Assembly (NCBI RefSeq): GCF_006402735.1
Contig: NZ_CP017174.1
Coordinates: forward strand, 9,202,001-9,266,000
Direction: 5' to 3'
Source of the DNA: Myxococcus xanthus
GTDB taxonomy: Bacteria > Myxococcota > Myxococcia > Myxococcales > Myxococcaceae
DNA: 64,000 bases
Both the position numbers and the translations under genes were made by a program. Of the stretch, positions 41,641 to 50,340 are shown in pieces (position 1 is the first letter of the stretch; the number at the start of each line of letters is the position of its first letter). The notes beneath the pieces were generated by a model. That model was not told where the DNA came from. It saw only the letters and a list, made by a program, of their open reading frames with translations, and searched no databases.

Positions 41641-42159
41641 ATGGCAGCCGATTCCAGCGCACCTCCCGCCGACGCCACCTCGACCGACAGCGCCATTCCG
41701 TCCCCGGCGCTGCAACGGCTGTGGTTCGCCCTGGAGCGCCACGCGTGGAGCTTCCTCACGGTGGTGCCGGCCCACCCGGGGGCTCCGGCGCTGGAGGCCG
41801 CCACGGCCGTGCTGGAGGCGGGCGCGCCCTACGCCTATACGCAGAAAATCCACCTGGAAGACGCCACCAGCCTGTCGCCCACGGCCGCCGCGCAGAAGGT
41901 GCAGGAGCTGCGCGAGCGTGTGTCCCGGGGCGAGCGTGTCGTCGCCGTCATCGACTCGCTGATGACCCGTCCGGCCAGCCTGCCCCTGGCGCTGGCCGCC
42001 GACGGCTGCCTCCTCTGCGTCACCCTGGGCGAGACGGACTTCGGCGCCGCCAGCAAGACACTGGAGTTCGTGGGCCGCGAGCGCTTCCTCGGCAGCGTCA
42101 CCTTTCCCCGGCTGACGAAGAAGCAGCGCCGGGCGTCTTCCCAGAAGAAGAAGGCATGA
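41641..42159 (+). CDS. Orphan eps protein, possible degenerate BY-kinase/ParA-like fold
   Basis: 172 residues, cytosolic, first gene of the epsDCBA operon (overlaps epsD by ATGA). LERHAWSFLTVVPAHPGAPALEAATAVLEAG resembles the first strand and helix of a Wzc-type kinase or ParA domain, but the Walker A lysine loop is missing. ERVVAVIDSLMTRPASLPLALAADGCLLCV resembles the A'/B region that follows in such kinases, and ETDFGAASKTLEFVGRERFLGSVTF resembles their last strand. The C-terminus is basic (KKQRRASSQKKKA). Since EpsV lacks its kinase domain, this could be a catalytically dead partner; that is inference. Position matches MXAN_7447. Confidence 0.7.
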   Translation: MAADSSAPPADATSTDSAIPSPALQRLWFALERHAWSFLTVVPAHPGAPALEAATAVLEAGAPYAYTQKIHLEDATSLSPTAAAQKVQELRERVSRGERVVAVIDSLMTRPASLPLALAADGCLLCVTLGETDFGAASKTLEFVGRERFLGSVTFPRLTKKQRRASSQKKKA

Positions 42160-43169
42160 GCTCCACCTCCGCGCCCCGGCTCAGCGTCGTCATCGCCACG
42201 TACAACCGGCTGCCTCTCATCACCCGGCTGCTGTGGCAACTGGCGGGGCAGACGCTGCCGCCCGAGCAGTTCGAAGTCGTCGTGGTGGACGACGGCTCCA
42301 AGGAGCCCACCCGCGAGCCGCTGCAGGCCCTGGCCCTGCCCTACACCCTGCGCGTGGAGGTGCAGCAGAACGCGGGCGCCGCCGCCGCCCGGCACCGGGG
42401 CGTCATGGCCGCCCGGGGCGAAGTGGTGCTCGTCACGGATGACGACATGCAGGTGGCCCCGGACTTCCTGGAGCGGCACCTGGCCCACCACCCGGAGGGC
42501 TCGCGCACCGTGGTGCTGGGCCGCATCCGGCCGGACCCATCCATTGGCGACATGCCGCTGTTCGAGCGCTGGTACGCGTACCTCAACAACCGCATGGCCG
42601 AGGAGCTCTCCACGCCCGGCGCCCGCGCCCGCGGCGTCCACCTGTTCACCGGCAACGTGTCCTTCCCTCGCGCGGACTACGTGGGCGTGGGCGGCTTCGA
42701 CAAGTCATTGGGACAGTCGGAGGACGTGGAGCTGGGCGTGCGGCTGGAGAAGGCCGGCTGCGCCTTCGTCTTCGCGCGTGACGCGTACGTGCTGCACGGC
42801 AGTGACCACGTGTCCTTCGAGCGCTGGCTGAAGCGCGCGCACCGCTACGGCATGTTCGACACGCAGGTGGCCCGGAAGCACCCGGACGTGCGTGACGTCA
42901 ATCCGTGGCGGCTGCTCTTCCAGACCAATCCGCTCACCCGCCCGCTGCTGGCCGCCACCCTGGTGGCGCCGGACGCGTCACGCGTGCTGACGCGCGCGGT
43001 GATGCACGCCGCCAACGCCGCGGACAAGCTGGGCCTGGAGAAGGCCGCCTTCGCCGGCACCTCCGTGGTGTACGGGATGGAGTATCTGCGCGGCGCGCGC
43101 GGCGAGGCCGGCGGCTGGACGGGCATTGCCCGCGAGGTCGCTCGCTACCTGCAGGGCCGGGGGGAGTAG
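42156..43169 (+). CDS. epsD: EpsD family 2 glycosyltransferase
   Basis: 337 residues, GT-A fold. RLSVVIATYNRLPLITRLL at the N-terminus, EVVVVDDGSKEPT, the metal-binding DDD in VLVTDDDMQVAPDF, and GVGGFDKSLGQSEDVELGVRL in the acceptor half. No membrane segment. Transfers a sugar to the growing lipid-linked EPS unit. ATG overlaps the previous stop (ATGA); epsC follows after 9 bases. Confidence 0.92.
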   Translation: MSSTSAPRLSVVIATYNRLPLITRLLWQLAGQTLPPEQFEVVVVDDGSKEPTREPLQALALPYTLRVEVQQNAGAAAARHRGVMAARGEVVLVTDDDMQVAPDFLERHLAHHPEGSRTVVLGRIRPDPSIGDMPLFERWYAYLNNRMAEELSTPGARARGVHLFTGNVSFPRADYVGVGGFDKSLGQSEDVELGVRLEKAGCAFVFARDAYVLHGSDHVSFERWLKRAHRYGMFDTQVARKHPDVRDVNPWRLLFQTNPLTRPLLAATLVAPDASRVLTRAVMHAANAADKLGLEKAAFAGTSVVYGMEYLRGARGEAGGWTGIAREVARYLQGRGE

Positions 43170-43178
43170 TCACACACC

Positions 43179-43736
43179 ATGCTGAAGGCCAGGGAATCGA
43201 TGATTGGCTCGCTCGTCACGGATGCGCTGGAGCTGGCGAAGGCCGCCAATGGCAGCTCGGACGCGAAGTCCATTGCCAAGGTGGTGCTGACCAGTGATTC
43301 GTACCGCATCACCGCGCTCAACCGCGCCCGCGAGGCCGCGCTGGCCTACCGCATCCCCCTGGTCAACCACGTGCTGCGCGTGGCGCAGACGGCGGTGATG
43401 GGGATTGAGATTGGCAAGGACGTCACGCTCGGCAAGGGCGTGTACTTCGTGCACAGCCTGGGCGTCGTCATCGGCGGCGACGCGCGCATTGGCGACCGCG
43501 TGCGATTCTACGGGAACAACACCGTGGGCACCGCGAAGGACAACGGCTATCCCGTCATCGAGGATGACGTCTGGATTGGCGCGGGGGCCCGCATCCTGGG
43601 ACCGGTGCGCATCGGCGCGCGCTCGCGCATCGGCGCCAACGCGGTGGTGCTCCAGGACGTGCCGCCGGACAGCGTGGCCGTGGGGATTCCCGCCCGCATC
43701 TTCCCGCGCAAGGACACGGACGAAGTCGCGCTCTAG
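43179..43736 (+). CDS. epsC: EpsC serine O-acetyltransferase-like enzyme
   Basis: 185 residues: a helical N-terminus and a left-handed beta-helix made of hexapeptide repeats (IEIGKDVTLGKGVYFVHSLG, VIGGDARIGDRVRFYGNNTV, DDVWIGAGARILGPVRIGAR, SRIGANAVVLQDVPPDSVAV), ending GIPARIFP. His in YFVHSLGVV is the expected catalytic residue. It uses acetyl-CoA. Within this cluster it more likely acetylates a sugar of the EPS than makes cysteine precursor; this is inferred from context. Confidence 0.9.
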   Translation: MLKARESMIGSLVTDALELAKAANGSSDAKSIAKVVLTSDSYRITALNRAREAALAYRIPLVNHVLRVAQTAVMGIEIGKDVTLGKGVYFVHSLGVVIGGDARIGDRVRFYGNNTVGTAKDNGYPVIEDDVWIGAGARILGPVRIGARSRIGANAVVLQDVPPDSVAVGIPARIFPRKDTDEVAL

Positions 43737-43773
43737 CGTGGTGGGGCGGGCGCCGCCCATGGAGGATGAAGTG

Positions 43774-45984
43774 ATGCGTTCGCGGACGAAGGCTGGCGCC
43801 GCTGTACTGGCGGGTGCGCTGCTGGCCGGTGGCACCGTGACGGTGGCGCGGGCCGTCGGTGCGGAAGCGCCGGGAGCGAGCAGCGCGGCCACGGCAGCGC
43901 CGGGCACGAGCAACGCGGCGGATACAAGCGGCGCCGCGGCGACGACGTCAGGCACCAGCACGGAAAAGACCGTGCCGGTGATGCTGTACGACGGAGGCCT
44001 GGCCTCCAATTGGAAGGACCTCGGCTGGGCGCAGCGCGAGCTCCCCAAGGGCGCTCCGGCGCGCATGCGCCTGTTCAACTACGCTGGGTGGATTCTCTAC
44101 CGGCCGAAGTTGGAGGGCACCTTCGGCGCGCTGTCGTTCCGGTTCAGCGCTCCGGAGTCCTTCGGCGAGTTCCTGGAGGTCCGCCTGGACGCCCCGGGCG
44201 CCGCCAGCTTCCCGCGCGTCCCCATCATCCCCGAGCTCCAGGTCCGCAAGGACGGCGAGTGGTCGGAAATCGTCATCCCCATGGAGCAGCTCAACCCGCG
44301 CGGCCAGCCGTTCGACCGCGTGGTGCTGCGCGCGTCCAAGAGCGTGGGCCGTGAATGGGTGCTGTTCGACAAGGTGGCGCTGGTGCCGCTGCCGCCCGAA
44401 TTGGCCGCCGCGCTGGCCGCGGGGGGCGGACGCACGGGCCAGGGCAGTGGCCGCGAGGCGCCCATGACCATCGACTGCACCGCGCCGAGCCACCGCATCA
44501 GCCCGCTCATCTACGGCATCGCCTTCGACGGGTTGACGGAGAAGCGCGACAAGCACCAGTACGAGGTGGGCGCCACCACGCGCCGCTGGGGCGGCAACCC
44601 CACGTCCCGCTACAACTGGAAGCTGGGCGGCGCGTGGAACACCGCGAACGACTGGTTCTACCAGAACGTCGACATTGGCCTGAGCTACGACGACTTCCTG
44701 GAGTCCAACCGAAAGCACGGCATGACGTCCGCGCTGACGGTGCCCATCCTGGGCTGGGTGGCCAAGGACACGAAGTCGGTGGGCTTCCCCGTGTCGCGCT
44801 TCGGCCCGCAGCAGCAGGAGGACAACGGCTCGGGCAACGGGCTCGCCCGGGATGGCACGCCGCTGAAGCCCAGCTCGCCGTCCCTCACCAGCATGGAGGC
44901 CCCTCCGGAGTTCGTCGCCGAGTGGATCCGCGCCATCCGCAAGAAGGACCAGGAGCGGGGCCAGCGCAGCGTCCAGACGTACATCCTGGACAACGAGCCC
45001 ATGCTCTGGAACTCCACGCACCGCGACGTGCACCCGGAGCCGCTGTCGTATGACGGGCTGCTGGAGCGCACGATTGCCTACGGCACGGTGGTGCGGAGGG
45101 AAGACCCGGAGGGCCTCATCGCGGGCCCGGCCGAGTGGGGCTGGACGAACTACCTGTGGTCCGCGGCGGACTTCACGCCGGGGAAGATGCCGCACGCCGA
45201 CCGGCGCGCGCACGGCAACATGCCGCTGCTGCCCTGGTACCTGCGGCAGCTTCGCGAGCACGAGAAGAAGACGGGCGTGCGGCTGCTCGACATCGTGGAC
45301 CTGCACTTCTATCCACAGACGAACGTCGGTGTCGGACTGGAAGGCAACACGGACCCCGCCACCAACGCGCGCCGCATCCGCTCCACGCGCGGGCTGTGGG
45401 ACCCCACGTACAAGGACGAGTCCTGGATTGGCGAGCCCGTGCGCCTCATTCCGCGCATGAAGGAATGGATCGCCGACAACTACCCGGGCCTGCGCATCTC
45501 CATTGGTGAGTACAACTTCGGCGCCTTCCGGCACATGAGCGGCGGACTGGCCCAGGCCGAGACGCTGGGCCGCTTCGCGCAGGAGAACATCTACTCCGCC
45601 TACTTCTGGCAGTACCCCACCGAGGGCTCGCCGGTGTTCTGGGCGTTCCGCGCGTTCCGGAACTTCGACGGCAAGGGCAGCCACTTCCAGGACTGGTGGG
45701 TGCCCGCGAAGGCCGCCGAGGGCACCAGCGTGTTCGCCTCGCGCGACGAGGCGGGCGGCAAGCTGGTGGCGGTGGTGCTCAACTTCGACCCGGACCAGGC
45801 CGCTCAGGCGCAGATTCAACTCAAGGGCTGCGGGACACTCGACAGCGTGCGCGTGCTGGGCTACTCGGGCGCACCTGGGGGGTTCACCGAGCAGACTCCC
45901 GGTGCGAAGGCCGCGGGCTCCCTGACACAGCGGCTGCCGCCCTATTCCATGACCGTGCTCGACCTGACGGTGAAGAAGCCATGA
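43774..45984 (+). CDS. epsB: EpsB secreted glycoside hydrolase (GH44-like)
   Basis: 736 residues. ATG 43774 has GGAGG 9 bases upstream (ATG 43759 is an alternative). Signal peptide (AGAAVLAGALLAGGTVTVARA), an Ala/Ser/Thr-rich linker, a carbohydrate-binding-type beta domain (about residues 60-215), and a GH44-like TIM barrel: SPLIYGIAFDG, RRWGGNPTSRYNW, the acid/base Glu408 in ILDNEPMLW, the nucleophile Glu579 in SIGEYNFGA, and YFWQYPTEGS. GH44 enzymes cut beta-glucans and related polymers. It could trim EPS or degrade another matrix polymer; the substrate is unproven. Stop overlaps the epsA start. Confidence 0.9.
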   Translation: MRSRTKAGAAVLAGALLAGGTVTVARAVGAEAPGASSAATAAPGTSNAADTSGAAATTSGTSTEKTVPVMLYDGGLASNWKDLGWAQRELPKGAPARMRLFNYAGWILYRPKLEGTFGALSFRFSAPESFGEFLEVRLDAPGAASFPRVPIIPELQVRKDGEWSEIVIPMEQLNPRGQPFDRVVLRASKSVGREWVLFDKVALVPLPPELAAALAAGGGRTGQGSGREAPMTIDCTAPSHRISPLIYGIAFDGLTEKRDKHQYEVGATTRRWGGNPTSRYNWKLGGAWNTANDWFYQNVDIGLSYDDFLESNRKHGMTSALTVPILGWVAKDTKSVGFPVSRFGPQQQEDNGSGNGLARDGTPLKPSSPSLTSMEAPPEFVAEWIRAIRKKDQERGQRSVQTYILDNEPMLWNSTHRDVHPEPLSYDGLLERTIAYGTVVRREDPEGLIAGPAEWGWTNYLWSAADFTPGKMPHADRRAHGNMPLLPWYLRQLREHEKKTGVRLLDIVDLHFYPQTNVGVGLEGNTDPATNARRIRSTRGLWDPTYKDESWIGEPVRLIPRMKEWIADNYPGLRISIGEYNFGAFRHMSGGLAQAETLGRFAQENIYSAYFWQYPTEGSPVFWAFRAFRNFDGKGSHFQDWWVPAKAAEGTSVFASRDEAGGKLVAVVLNFDPDQAAQAQIQLKGCGTLDSVRVLGYSGAPGGFTEQTPGAKAAGSLTQRLPPYSMTVLDLTVKKP

Positions 45985-46796
45985 GCTCCGCCGCGACGCC
46001 CGTCCCCCCACAGACCCCGTTCACCACTGGCCGAGCGCGCCTGAACATCGGCCAGCTCGCCATCGACCAGCTCACCTTCGAGGAGGCGGTGACGGAGATT
46101 GGCCGGCTGGTGGACTCGCGCCAGGGCGGCTACGTGTTCACCGCCAACGTGGACCACGTGGTGCTGGCCGAGGACAACACGCAGTTCCGCGAGGCGTACT
46201 CACGCGCCACGATTTCGGTGGTGGATGGCATGCCCATCGTCTGGGCCTCGCGCGCCATGGACGTGCCGCTGCCCGAGCGCATCGCCGGTTCGGACCTCAT
46301 CCTCCCGCTGATGAAGCTGGGGGCGGAGCGCAAATGGCGCGTGTTCCTGCTGGGCGCGGGCCCCGGCGTGGCGGAGAAGGTGGGCCGCATCGTCGGCGAG
46401 CAGTACGGCGTGGAGGTGGTGGGCTGGGATTCGCCCATGGTGCGTGTGGACGGCGGCGACGCGCAGAACGACCCGATTGTCGCGAAGATTCGCGAGAAGG
46501 ACCCGCACCTGCTGCTGGTGGCGCTGGGCAGCCCGAAGCAGGAGGTGTGGATTTCGCAGGTGACATCCAAGCTGGGCCCCACGGTGGCCATTGGCATTGG
46601 CGCGGGGCTGGACTTCATCGCCGGCACGGCGAAGCGCGCGCCTGTGTGGATTTCGCGGGCGGGCTTCGAATGGCTGTACCGCCTGGTGAACGAGCCCAAG
46701 CGCCTGTGGCGGCGGTACATCCTGAATGACTCCCGCTTCGCCACGATTCTGCTGCGCGAGTTCTGGCAGCGGACGGGCGCGAAGAAGCCGGAGTAG
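45981..46796 (+). CDS. epsA: EpsA WecG/TagA/CpsF-family glycosyltransferase
   Basis: 271 residues, GT26. LNIGQLAIDQLTFEEAVTEI, VFTANVDHVVLAEDN (with the conserved Asn and Asp), ISVVDGMPIVWASR, ERIAGSDLI, VFLLGAGPGVAEKVG, HLLLVALGSPKQEVWI, and a C-terminal helix with basic and hydrophobic residues that docks to the membrane. Transfers an aminosugar or uronate-type residue to the lipid-linked intermediate. Last gene of the eps cluster; ATG overlaps the epsB stop. Convergent with the Imm11 gene 9 bases away. Confidence 0.93.
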   Translation: MSSAATPVPPQTPFTTGRARLNIGQLAIDQLTFEEAVTEIGRLVDSRQGGYVFTANVDHVVLAEDNTQFREAYSRATISVVDGMPIVWASRAMDVPLPERIAGSDLILPLMKLGAERKWRVFLLGAGPGVAEKVGRIVGEQYGVEVVGWDSPMVRVDGGDAQNDPIVAKIREKDPHLLLVALGSPKQEVWISQVTSKLGPTVAIGIGAGLDFIAGTAKRAPVWISRAGFEWLYRLVNEPKRLWRRYILNDSRFATILLREFWQRTGAKKPE

Positions 46797-46805
46797 CCGC
46801 CCGCG

Positions 46806-47378
46806 TCACACGGGGGTGAACTTCATCCCCGTGGCCCCGGATTGCTCGAGGGCGACCTTGAGGTCCTCGGAGACGATGAGGGCAATGGGCCAGCCCCAGG
46901 TACGGAACACCTTGGCGCCGCCGACCTTCGTGGGGTCGATGCGCAGACCCGCGACGGAGCGATACTGGCCTAGCTTCTCTGGCCTTTCGTCCTCGGGCTT
47001 CCAGTACAGCACCTCTCGGGTTGCATGGTCGTCGATGCAGCGAATGAGCTGGGTGGCGACGAGGATGAGGTACTGGTCCGGTTGTCCCTGAAGGTCCACG
47101 GAGATGAGCTGCACGTCTCCTGGGGCCAGCTCCGCGAAGAGCGAGGCCACCTTGACGTGCACCACGGGCGTCACGCCAATGCCCGCTGTGCAGAAGTCCA
47201 GCCGCTTTCCAGGCGCCTCAACGGGAACGGTCAGACGAACGCTTGGGCTGTGGATGGGGCGACCGGCGGCGTACGCCCACGGGTCGTCTACCTCGTGCCC
47301 TTGCGCGTCCAAGGGGTCACCCAGGTCCCAATTTCCCGCTTGCCTGTCCTCGGTCAGCTTGAAGTAGCGGCTCGGCAT
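46806..47378 (-). CDS. Imm11-family immunity protein
   Basis: 190 residues. The N-terminal SRYFKLTEDRQAGNWDLGDP and the DPWAYAAGRPIHSP stretch, followed by a beta-rich core with YLILVATQLIRCIDD and the end KVGGAKVFRTWGWPIALIVSEDLKVALE, match the Imm11 type often seen after myxobacterial polymorphic toxins. No signal peptide. Its start is 15 bases after the stop of the AHH toxin gene on the same strand, so it is the likely antidote. Confidence 0.85.
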   Translation of the reverse strand: MPSRYFKLTEDRQAGNWDLGDPLDAQGHEVDDPWAYAAGRPIHSPSVRLTVPVEAPGKRLDFCTAGIGVTPVVHVKVASLFAELAPGDVQLISVDLQGQPDQYLILVATQLIRCIDDHATREVLYWKPEDERPEKLGQYRSVAGLRIDPTKVGGAKVFRTWGWPIALIVSEDLKVALEQSGATGMKFTPV

Positions 47379-47393
47379 GGCGAACGTTCTGCC

Positions 47394-48728
47394 TCATTTA
47401 CCCCAGGTCAGGAGCCTGTTGATTTCAGTTCCTCGCGTTACAGCTTCTCTCGCCAGGCGCTGGAGCTCCGTCGTCAGGGCATGGCGGCACGCAGCCACCT
47501 GCCGGCAGCCCGCGGTCGCGGCCTGAAGCCGCTCGAATACCAGTTCATGGTACTCCTGTGGATGAGGCCCCTTGTGTCCCTGGACCTGGATGATGTTCTC
47601 GGGGTCCTTCAGTTCCATGCCGGCTCGCTTGAAGAGTCTCCTGAACTCCGGCGTCCACGGACCGCCTCGTGCAGCGGAGACCTCGTTCTTGTTCGTGGCG
47701 ATGTGATGCTTCTGCGTGCGGCTCGCGCCGTCCGCGCCACCGGCCGTCATGGCCACGGCATGCGGCGCCAGCGCGACGGTGAAGCCATCGGCCGTCATCG
47801 CAACTGACTCCACGCTCCCGAGCGCCGCGTACCGGTAGCCCGCCTGCACCTCGACGTTCAGCGCCGCCTGTGAGGAGCCCGGCAGCCTGGGTGCTTTCGC
47901 CGCCAGTCCCGCCGTGTTCCCGATGGCCGCCGTGGCCAGCATGACGAAGATGCGCGCGGCGTTCTCTCCAAGCACCTCACCGTAAGCCTCACCCGCCTCG
48001 CTGAGCTGCGCGAAGGTCGTGGCCCGGTCCACCTGGCGCACCAGCAAAATCCACCCATCCAGCAAGCGCCACACCGTGTCTACACCGAGGTACGCAATCG
48101 CGGTCGCCGTCACGAGAGCGGCAACACCCTTGCTCACCGGCTCCGGCAAGGCCCACAGCAGCAGGTACATGCTGACGGACGCTGTCACCGTCGCCATCAC
48201 GGCCTGAGGATCCGCCATGTCCCGCAGTGCCTCGGCCGTCTCGTCCCAGACCGAGTCCATGGCGATGGCCATCGCCAGCGTGTACTTCCCATCGCTGGCC
48301 AGCAGAGGGCCTTCATCCAGCAGTCGAAGGCAGTCACCCGGCTGCCGCTTCCGCGCGCACCATTGGCCGTAGTCGCGCGTCAGCGCCTCGTCCGCATAGG
48401 CCATCAACAGGCGCGGACCGTCTGGGCGTTCCTCCACGGGAATCAACCGCTGGCCTCGACGCTCGTACGCGTAGACCCCACTCCTGTCCGGTACACCGAA
48501 GCGCCGCCGCGCATCGCGCAGTGGATGCAGGGAGGGCCTCACATCCCGGGCCAATGACACCACGGTGTCCTCGAACGCATCGTCGTCCAGTTCCACGGAA
48601 CTGGCGCCTTCCGCATCACGCGGTGCGTGCACGATGGGCGCAGCCTCTCCCGTGTCCAGACGCACCACACGCACCGTCGAGCACGCGGGCCCGATGAGTA
48701 GCAGCAAGACCATCCCAGGCAGCCGCAT
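47394..48728 (-). CDS. Lipoprotein toxin with C-terminal AHH nuclease domain (SitA5-like)
   Basis: 444 residues; ATG 48728 preferred over GTG 48734 because of a GGGGG site. Lipobox LLIGPAC. A long conserved middle (TGEAAPIVHAPRD; VWDETAEALRDMADPQAVMA; two hydrophobic segments near residues 170-200; ENAARIFVMLATAAIGNTAG) is shared with a family I recall as SitA5. The C-terminal domain is AHH-type: paired His341-His342 in TQKHHIATNK, then GGPWTPEFRRLFKRAGM and GHKGPHPQEYHELVFERL. AHH domains are predicted nucleases. SitA toxins travel by outer membrane exchange between kin. Imm11 gene follows. Confidence 0.85.
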   Translation of the reverse strand: MRLPGMVLLLLIGPACSTVRVVRLDTGEAAPIVHAPRDAEGASSVELDDDAFEDTVVSLARDVRPSLHPLRDARRRFGVPDRSGVYAYERRGQRLIPVEERPDGPRLLMAYADEALTRDYGQWCARKRQPGDCLRLLDEGPLLASDGKYTLAMAIAMDSVWDETAEALRDMADPQAVMATVTASVSMYLLLWALPEPVSKGVAALVTATAIAYLGVDTVWRLLDGWILLVRQVDRATTFAQLSEAGEAYGEVLGENAARIFVMLATAAIGNTAGLAAKAPRLPGSSQAALNVEVQAGYRYAALGSVESVAMTADGFTVALAPHAVAMTAGGADGASRTQKHHIATNKNEVSAARGGPWTPEFRRLFKRAGMELKDPENIIQVQGHKGPHPQEYHELVFERLQAATAGCRQVAACRHALTTELQRLAREAVTRGTEINRLLTWGK

Positions 48729-48785
48729 GGGCACCCCCGTGGCCTCGAGTCCATGCGAGGCGCCCCGTCAAACTAGCTCCCGGGC

Positions 48786-48926
48786 GTGACACAGCTCTGG
48801 CGAGTCACCTTTGACAACCCCACGGGATTCCACTGGGGCACGAACCAGGCCTACGTCCTCCTCCACCACGAGGACCTCGCCGCGAACCGACTGGAGCGCG
48901 CGGTGGTGACCTGGGCGAATGCCTGA
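48786..48926 (+). pseudogene. 46-codon ORF, possible gene remnant
   Basis: GTG start, 46 codons, TQLWRVTFDNPTGFHWGTNQ then AYVLLHHEDLAANRLERAVV. It reads like part of a real protein (no low complexity), but there is no ribosome binding site and no known domain. The same frame stays open after the stop into the next gene's upstream region. Possibly a fragment of an adaptor gene of the cargo module that follows. Confidence 0.3.
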
Positions 48927-49019
48927 GTGAATCTGGAAGCACGCTCACACGTCGGGCGAGTTCGACCTGCCAGCCAGGTTCTCCCGCTTACCCCGCCGAG
49001 CATGCGATACCTGACACCC

Positions 49020-49703
49020 ATGTCCTCTTGGAACCGAGTGGCGGGAGCGCCGCCCTCGGCGCTGCTGCGGCACGCCTTGACCTCGCTGAAGCAACACTAC
49101 GCCTGGGAGTACCGCGCCCTGGGCGAGTCCGAGGCCCTCCGGAGACTTCAAGAGGGACTCTCCACCGCGCACCGGCAGGGACTGGGAGAGACGCCGCAGG
49201 CCGTGCTGTTCGCGCTCGGCCAGGTGCTCGCGGATGCAGCCACGCCCGGCTACGACGCGACCTCCTGGGCCACCACGTGCCGGCGCTCCGCCCCCGGCCA
49301 CGGCGTCGCCATGGGCCCCTGGAAGGGCGCGCTGACCATCCGCGACGCCCAGATGCAGGCCTTCGAAAATCCCGCGAAGCCCAGCGTCCAGGAGCGGCAG
49401 CTCGCGCACCTGCGACGCGTCTTCCCCGAACGGATGAGCACCCTCAGCCCCGCCGCCGCGCTCGCGCTCGTCGAGGCGGGTGCAGCCACCGCGCAGCGCC
49501 ACGGCATCCAGGACCCGAAGAGCATCACCCTCCTCACCGACCTCGTCGTGGTGAAGGGCCCTGGCTTCGAGGACACCGCCGCCATGGCCTGGAGCGGCGC
49601 CATCCTGCGCTCGGCGTCGATTCCCTCCGAGGAGAAGGCCGGGATGATTCTCCGCATGCTGAAGCAGCAAGGCAGCGAGGTCCCCAATGCCACCAACCGC
49701 TGA
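49020..49703 (+). CDS. Helical protein resembling T6SS-effector-linked accessory proteins
   Basis: 227 residues, no signal peptide. The end half, LSPAAALALVEAGAATAQRHGIQDPKSITLLTDLVVVKGPGFED with W-S-G-A-I-L, follows the pattern I remember from small proteins coded beside VgrG/PAAR effectors (helix with Ala-rich register, then a 'fxxxkG-pgf' region). This is memory-based recognition and needs profile search. Start: ATG 49020 chosen; ATG 49002 and GTG 48927 are in frame. It overlaps the next gene by 17 bases. Likely an adaptor or chaperone of the downstream metallopeptidase. Confidence 0.6.
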   Translation: MSSWNRVAGAPPSALLRHALTSLKQHYAWEYRALGESEALRRLQEGLSTAHRQGLGETPQAVLFALGQVLADAATPGYDATSWATTCRRSAPGHGVAMGPWKGALTIRDAQMQAFENPAKPSVQERQLAHLRRVFPERMSTLSPAAALALVEAGAATAQRHGIQDPKSITLLTDLVVVKGPGFEDTAAMAWSGAILRSASIPSEEKAGMILRMLKQQGSEVPNATNR

Positions 49704-50316
49704 CTGGACCGACCGCGCGACCCAGGACGTCGCCAACGTGCCCCCGGATGCGGGCGCCCCCGTCATGCGCTGCCCCACCACCGCGGCCACCGTCGTGGTC
49801 CAGGTGTGGTGTCCTGAGAACGCACAGCTCATCGGCGACACGACCGTCCAGCTCAACGGCCCCACCGGACAGCAGGGCGCCACCGCCGTGGACTCGGGGG
49901 CCGTCACGTTCCGCCCGCTGCAAGCTGGCGCCTATTCGCTCCAGCTCACCCTCACGGGCGCGAACGCCAGGAACTTCCGCATCGACGCGCCTCCCGGCCC
50001 CTTCTCCCTGGCCGCGAGCGAGTCCAAGAGCATCATCGTCCCCGTCCGGTGCGTGATTCCCAAGGCCGTCGCCACCGTGAAGAGCCAGCCTCCGCTCCAC
50101 GCCAAGGCCCAGGTGACATCCCGCTCGGGCGCCCCCCAGGACTCCGGCGCATCGCGAAGCCCCGCCTCCGCCACGGCCACCGTCACCTCGCGGCCTCCGA
50201 GCACCGCCAAGGCCACCTTCGCTGCGGAGCCCTCGGGCTCCGCCCAAGCCCGTGCCACATCCCAGCGCCCCAGCTCCGCCCGGGCCTCCTTTTCCCCTCA
50301 GCCCAAGCTCGACTGA
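49687..50316 (+). CDS. Beta-sandwich protein with Ser/Pro/Ala low-complexity tail
   Basis: 209 residues. Residues about 25-120 form a carboxypeptidase-regulatory/PEGA-like beta sandwich (ATVVVQVWCPENAQLIGDTT, VQLNGPTGQQGATAVDSGAV, FRPLQAGAYSLQLTLTG). The second half is a repetitive Ala/Ser/Pro/Thr/Arg tail (ATVTSRPPSTAKATF and similar). No signal peptide. It overlaps the gene before it and lies 24 bases before the metallopeptidase gene. The layout recalls carrier or spike-tip extensions of secretion effectors; function inferred only from context. Confidence 0.6.
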   Translation: MPPTADWTDRATQDVANVPPDAGAPVMRCPTTAATVVVQVWCPENAQLIGDTTVQLNGPTGQQGATAVDSGAVTFRPLQAGAYSLQLTLTGANARNFRIDAPPGPFSLAASESKSIIVPVRCVIPKAVATVKSQPPLHAKAQVTSRSGAPQDSGASRSPASATATVTSRPPSTAKATFAAEPSGSAQARATSQRPSSARASFSPQPKLD

Positions 50317-50340
50317 GCCCATCCCGACAAGGAATTCCAC

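Noticed and set aside
43948-46011. Long minus-strand frame opposite epsB
   Set aside because: Antisense of a GC-rich gene. The sequence lacks domain signatures and overlaps a complete GH44-like gene.
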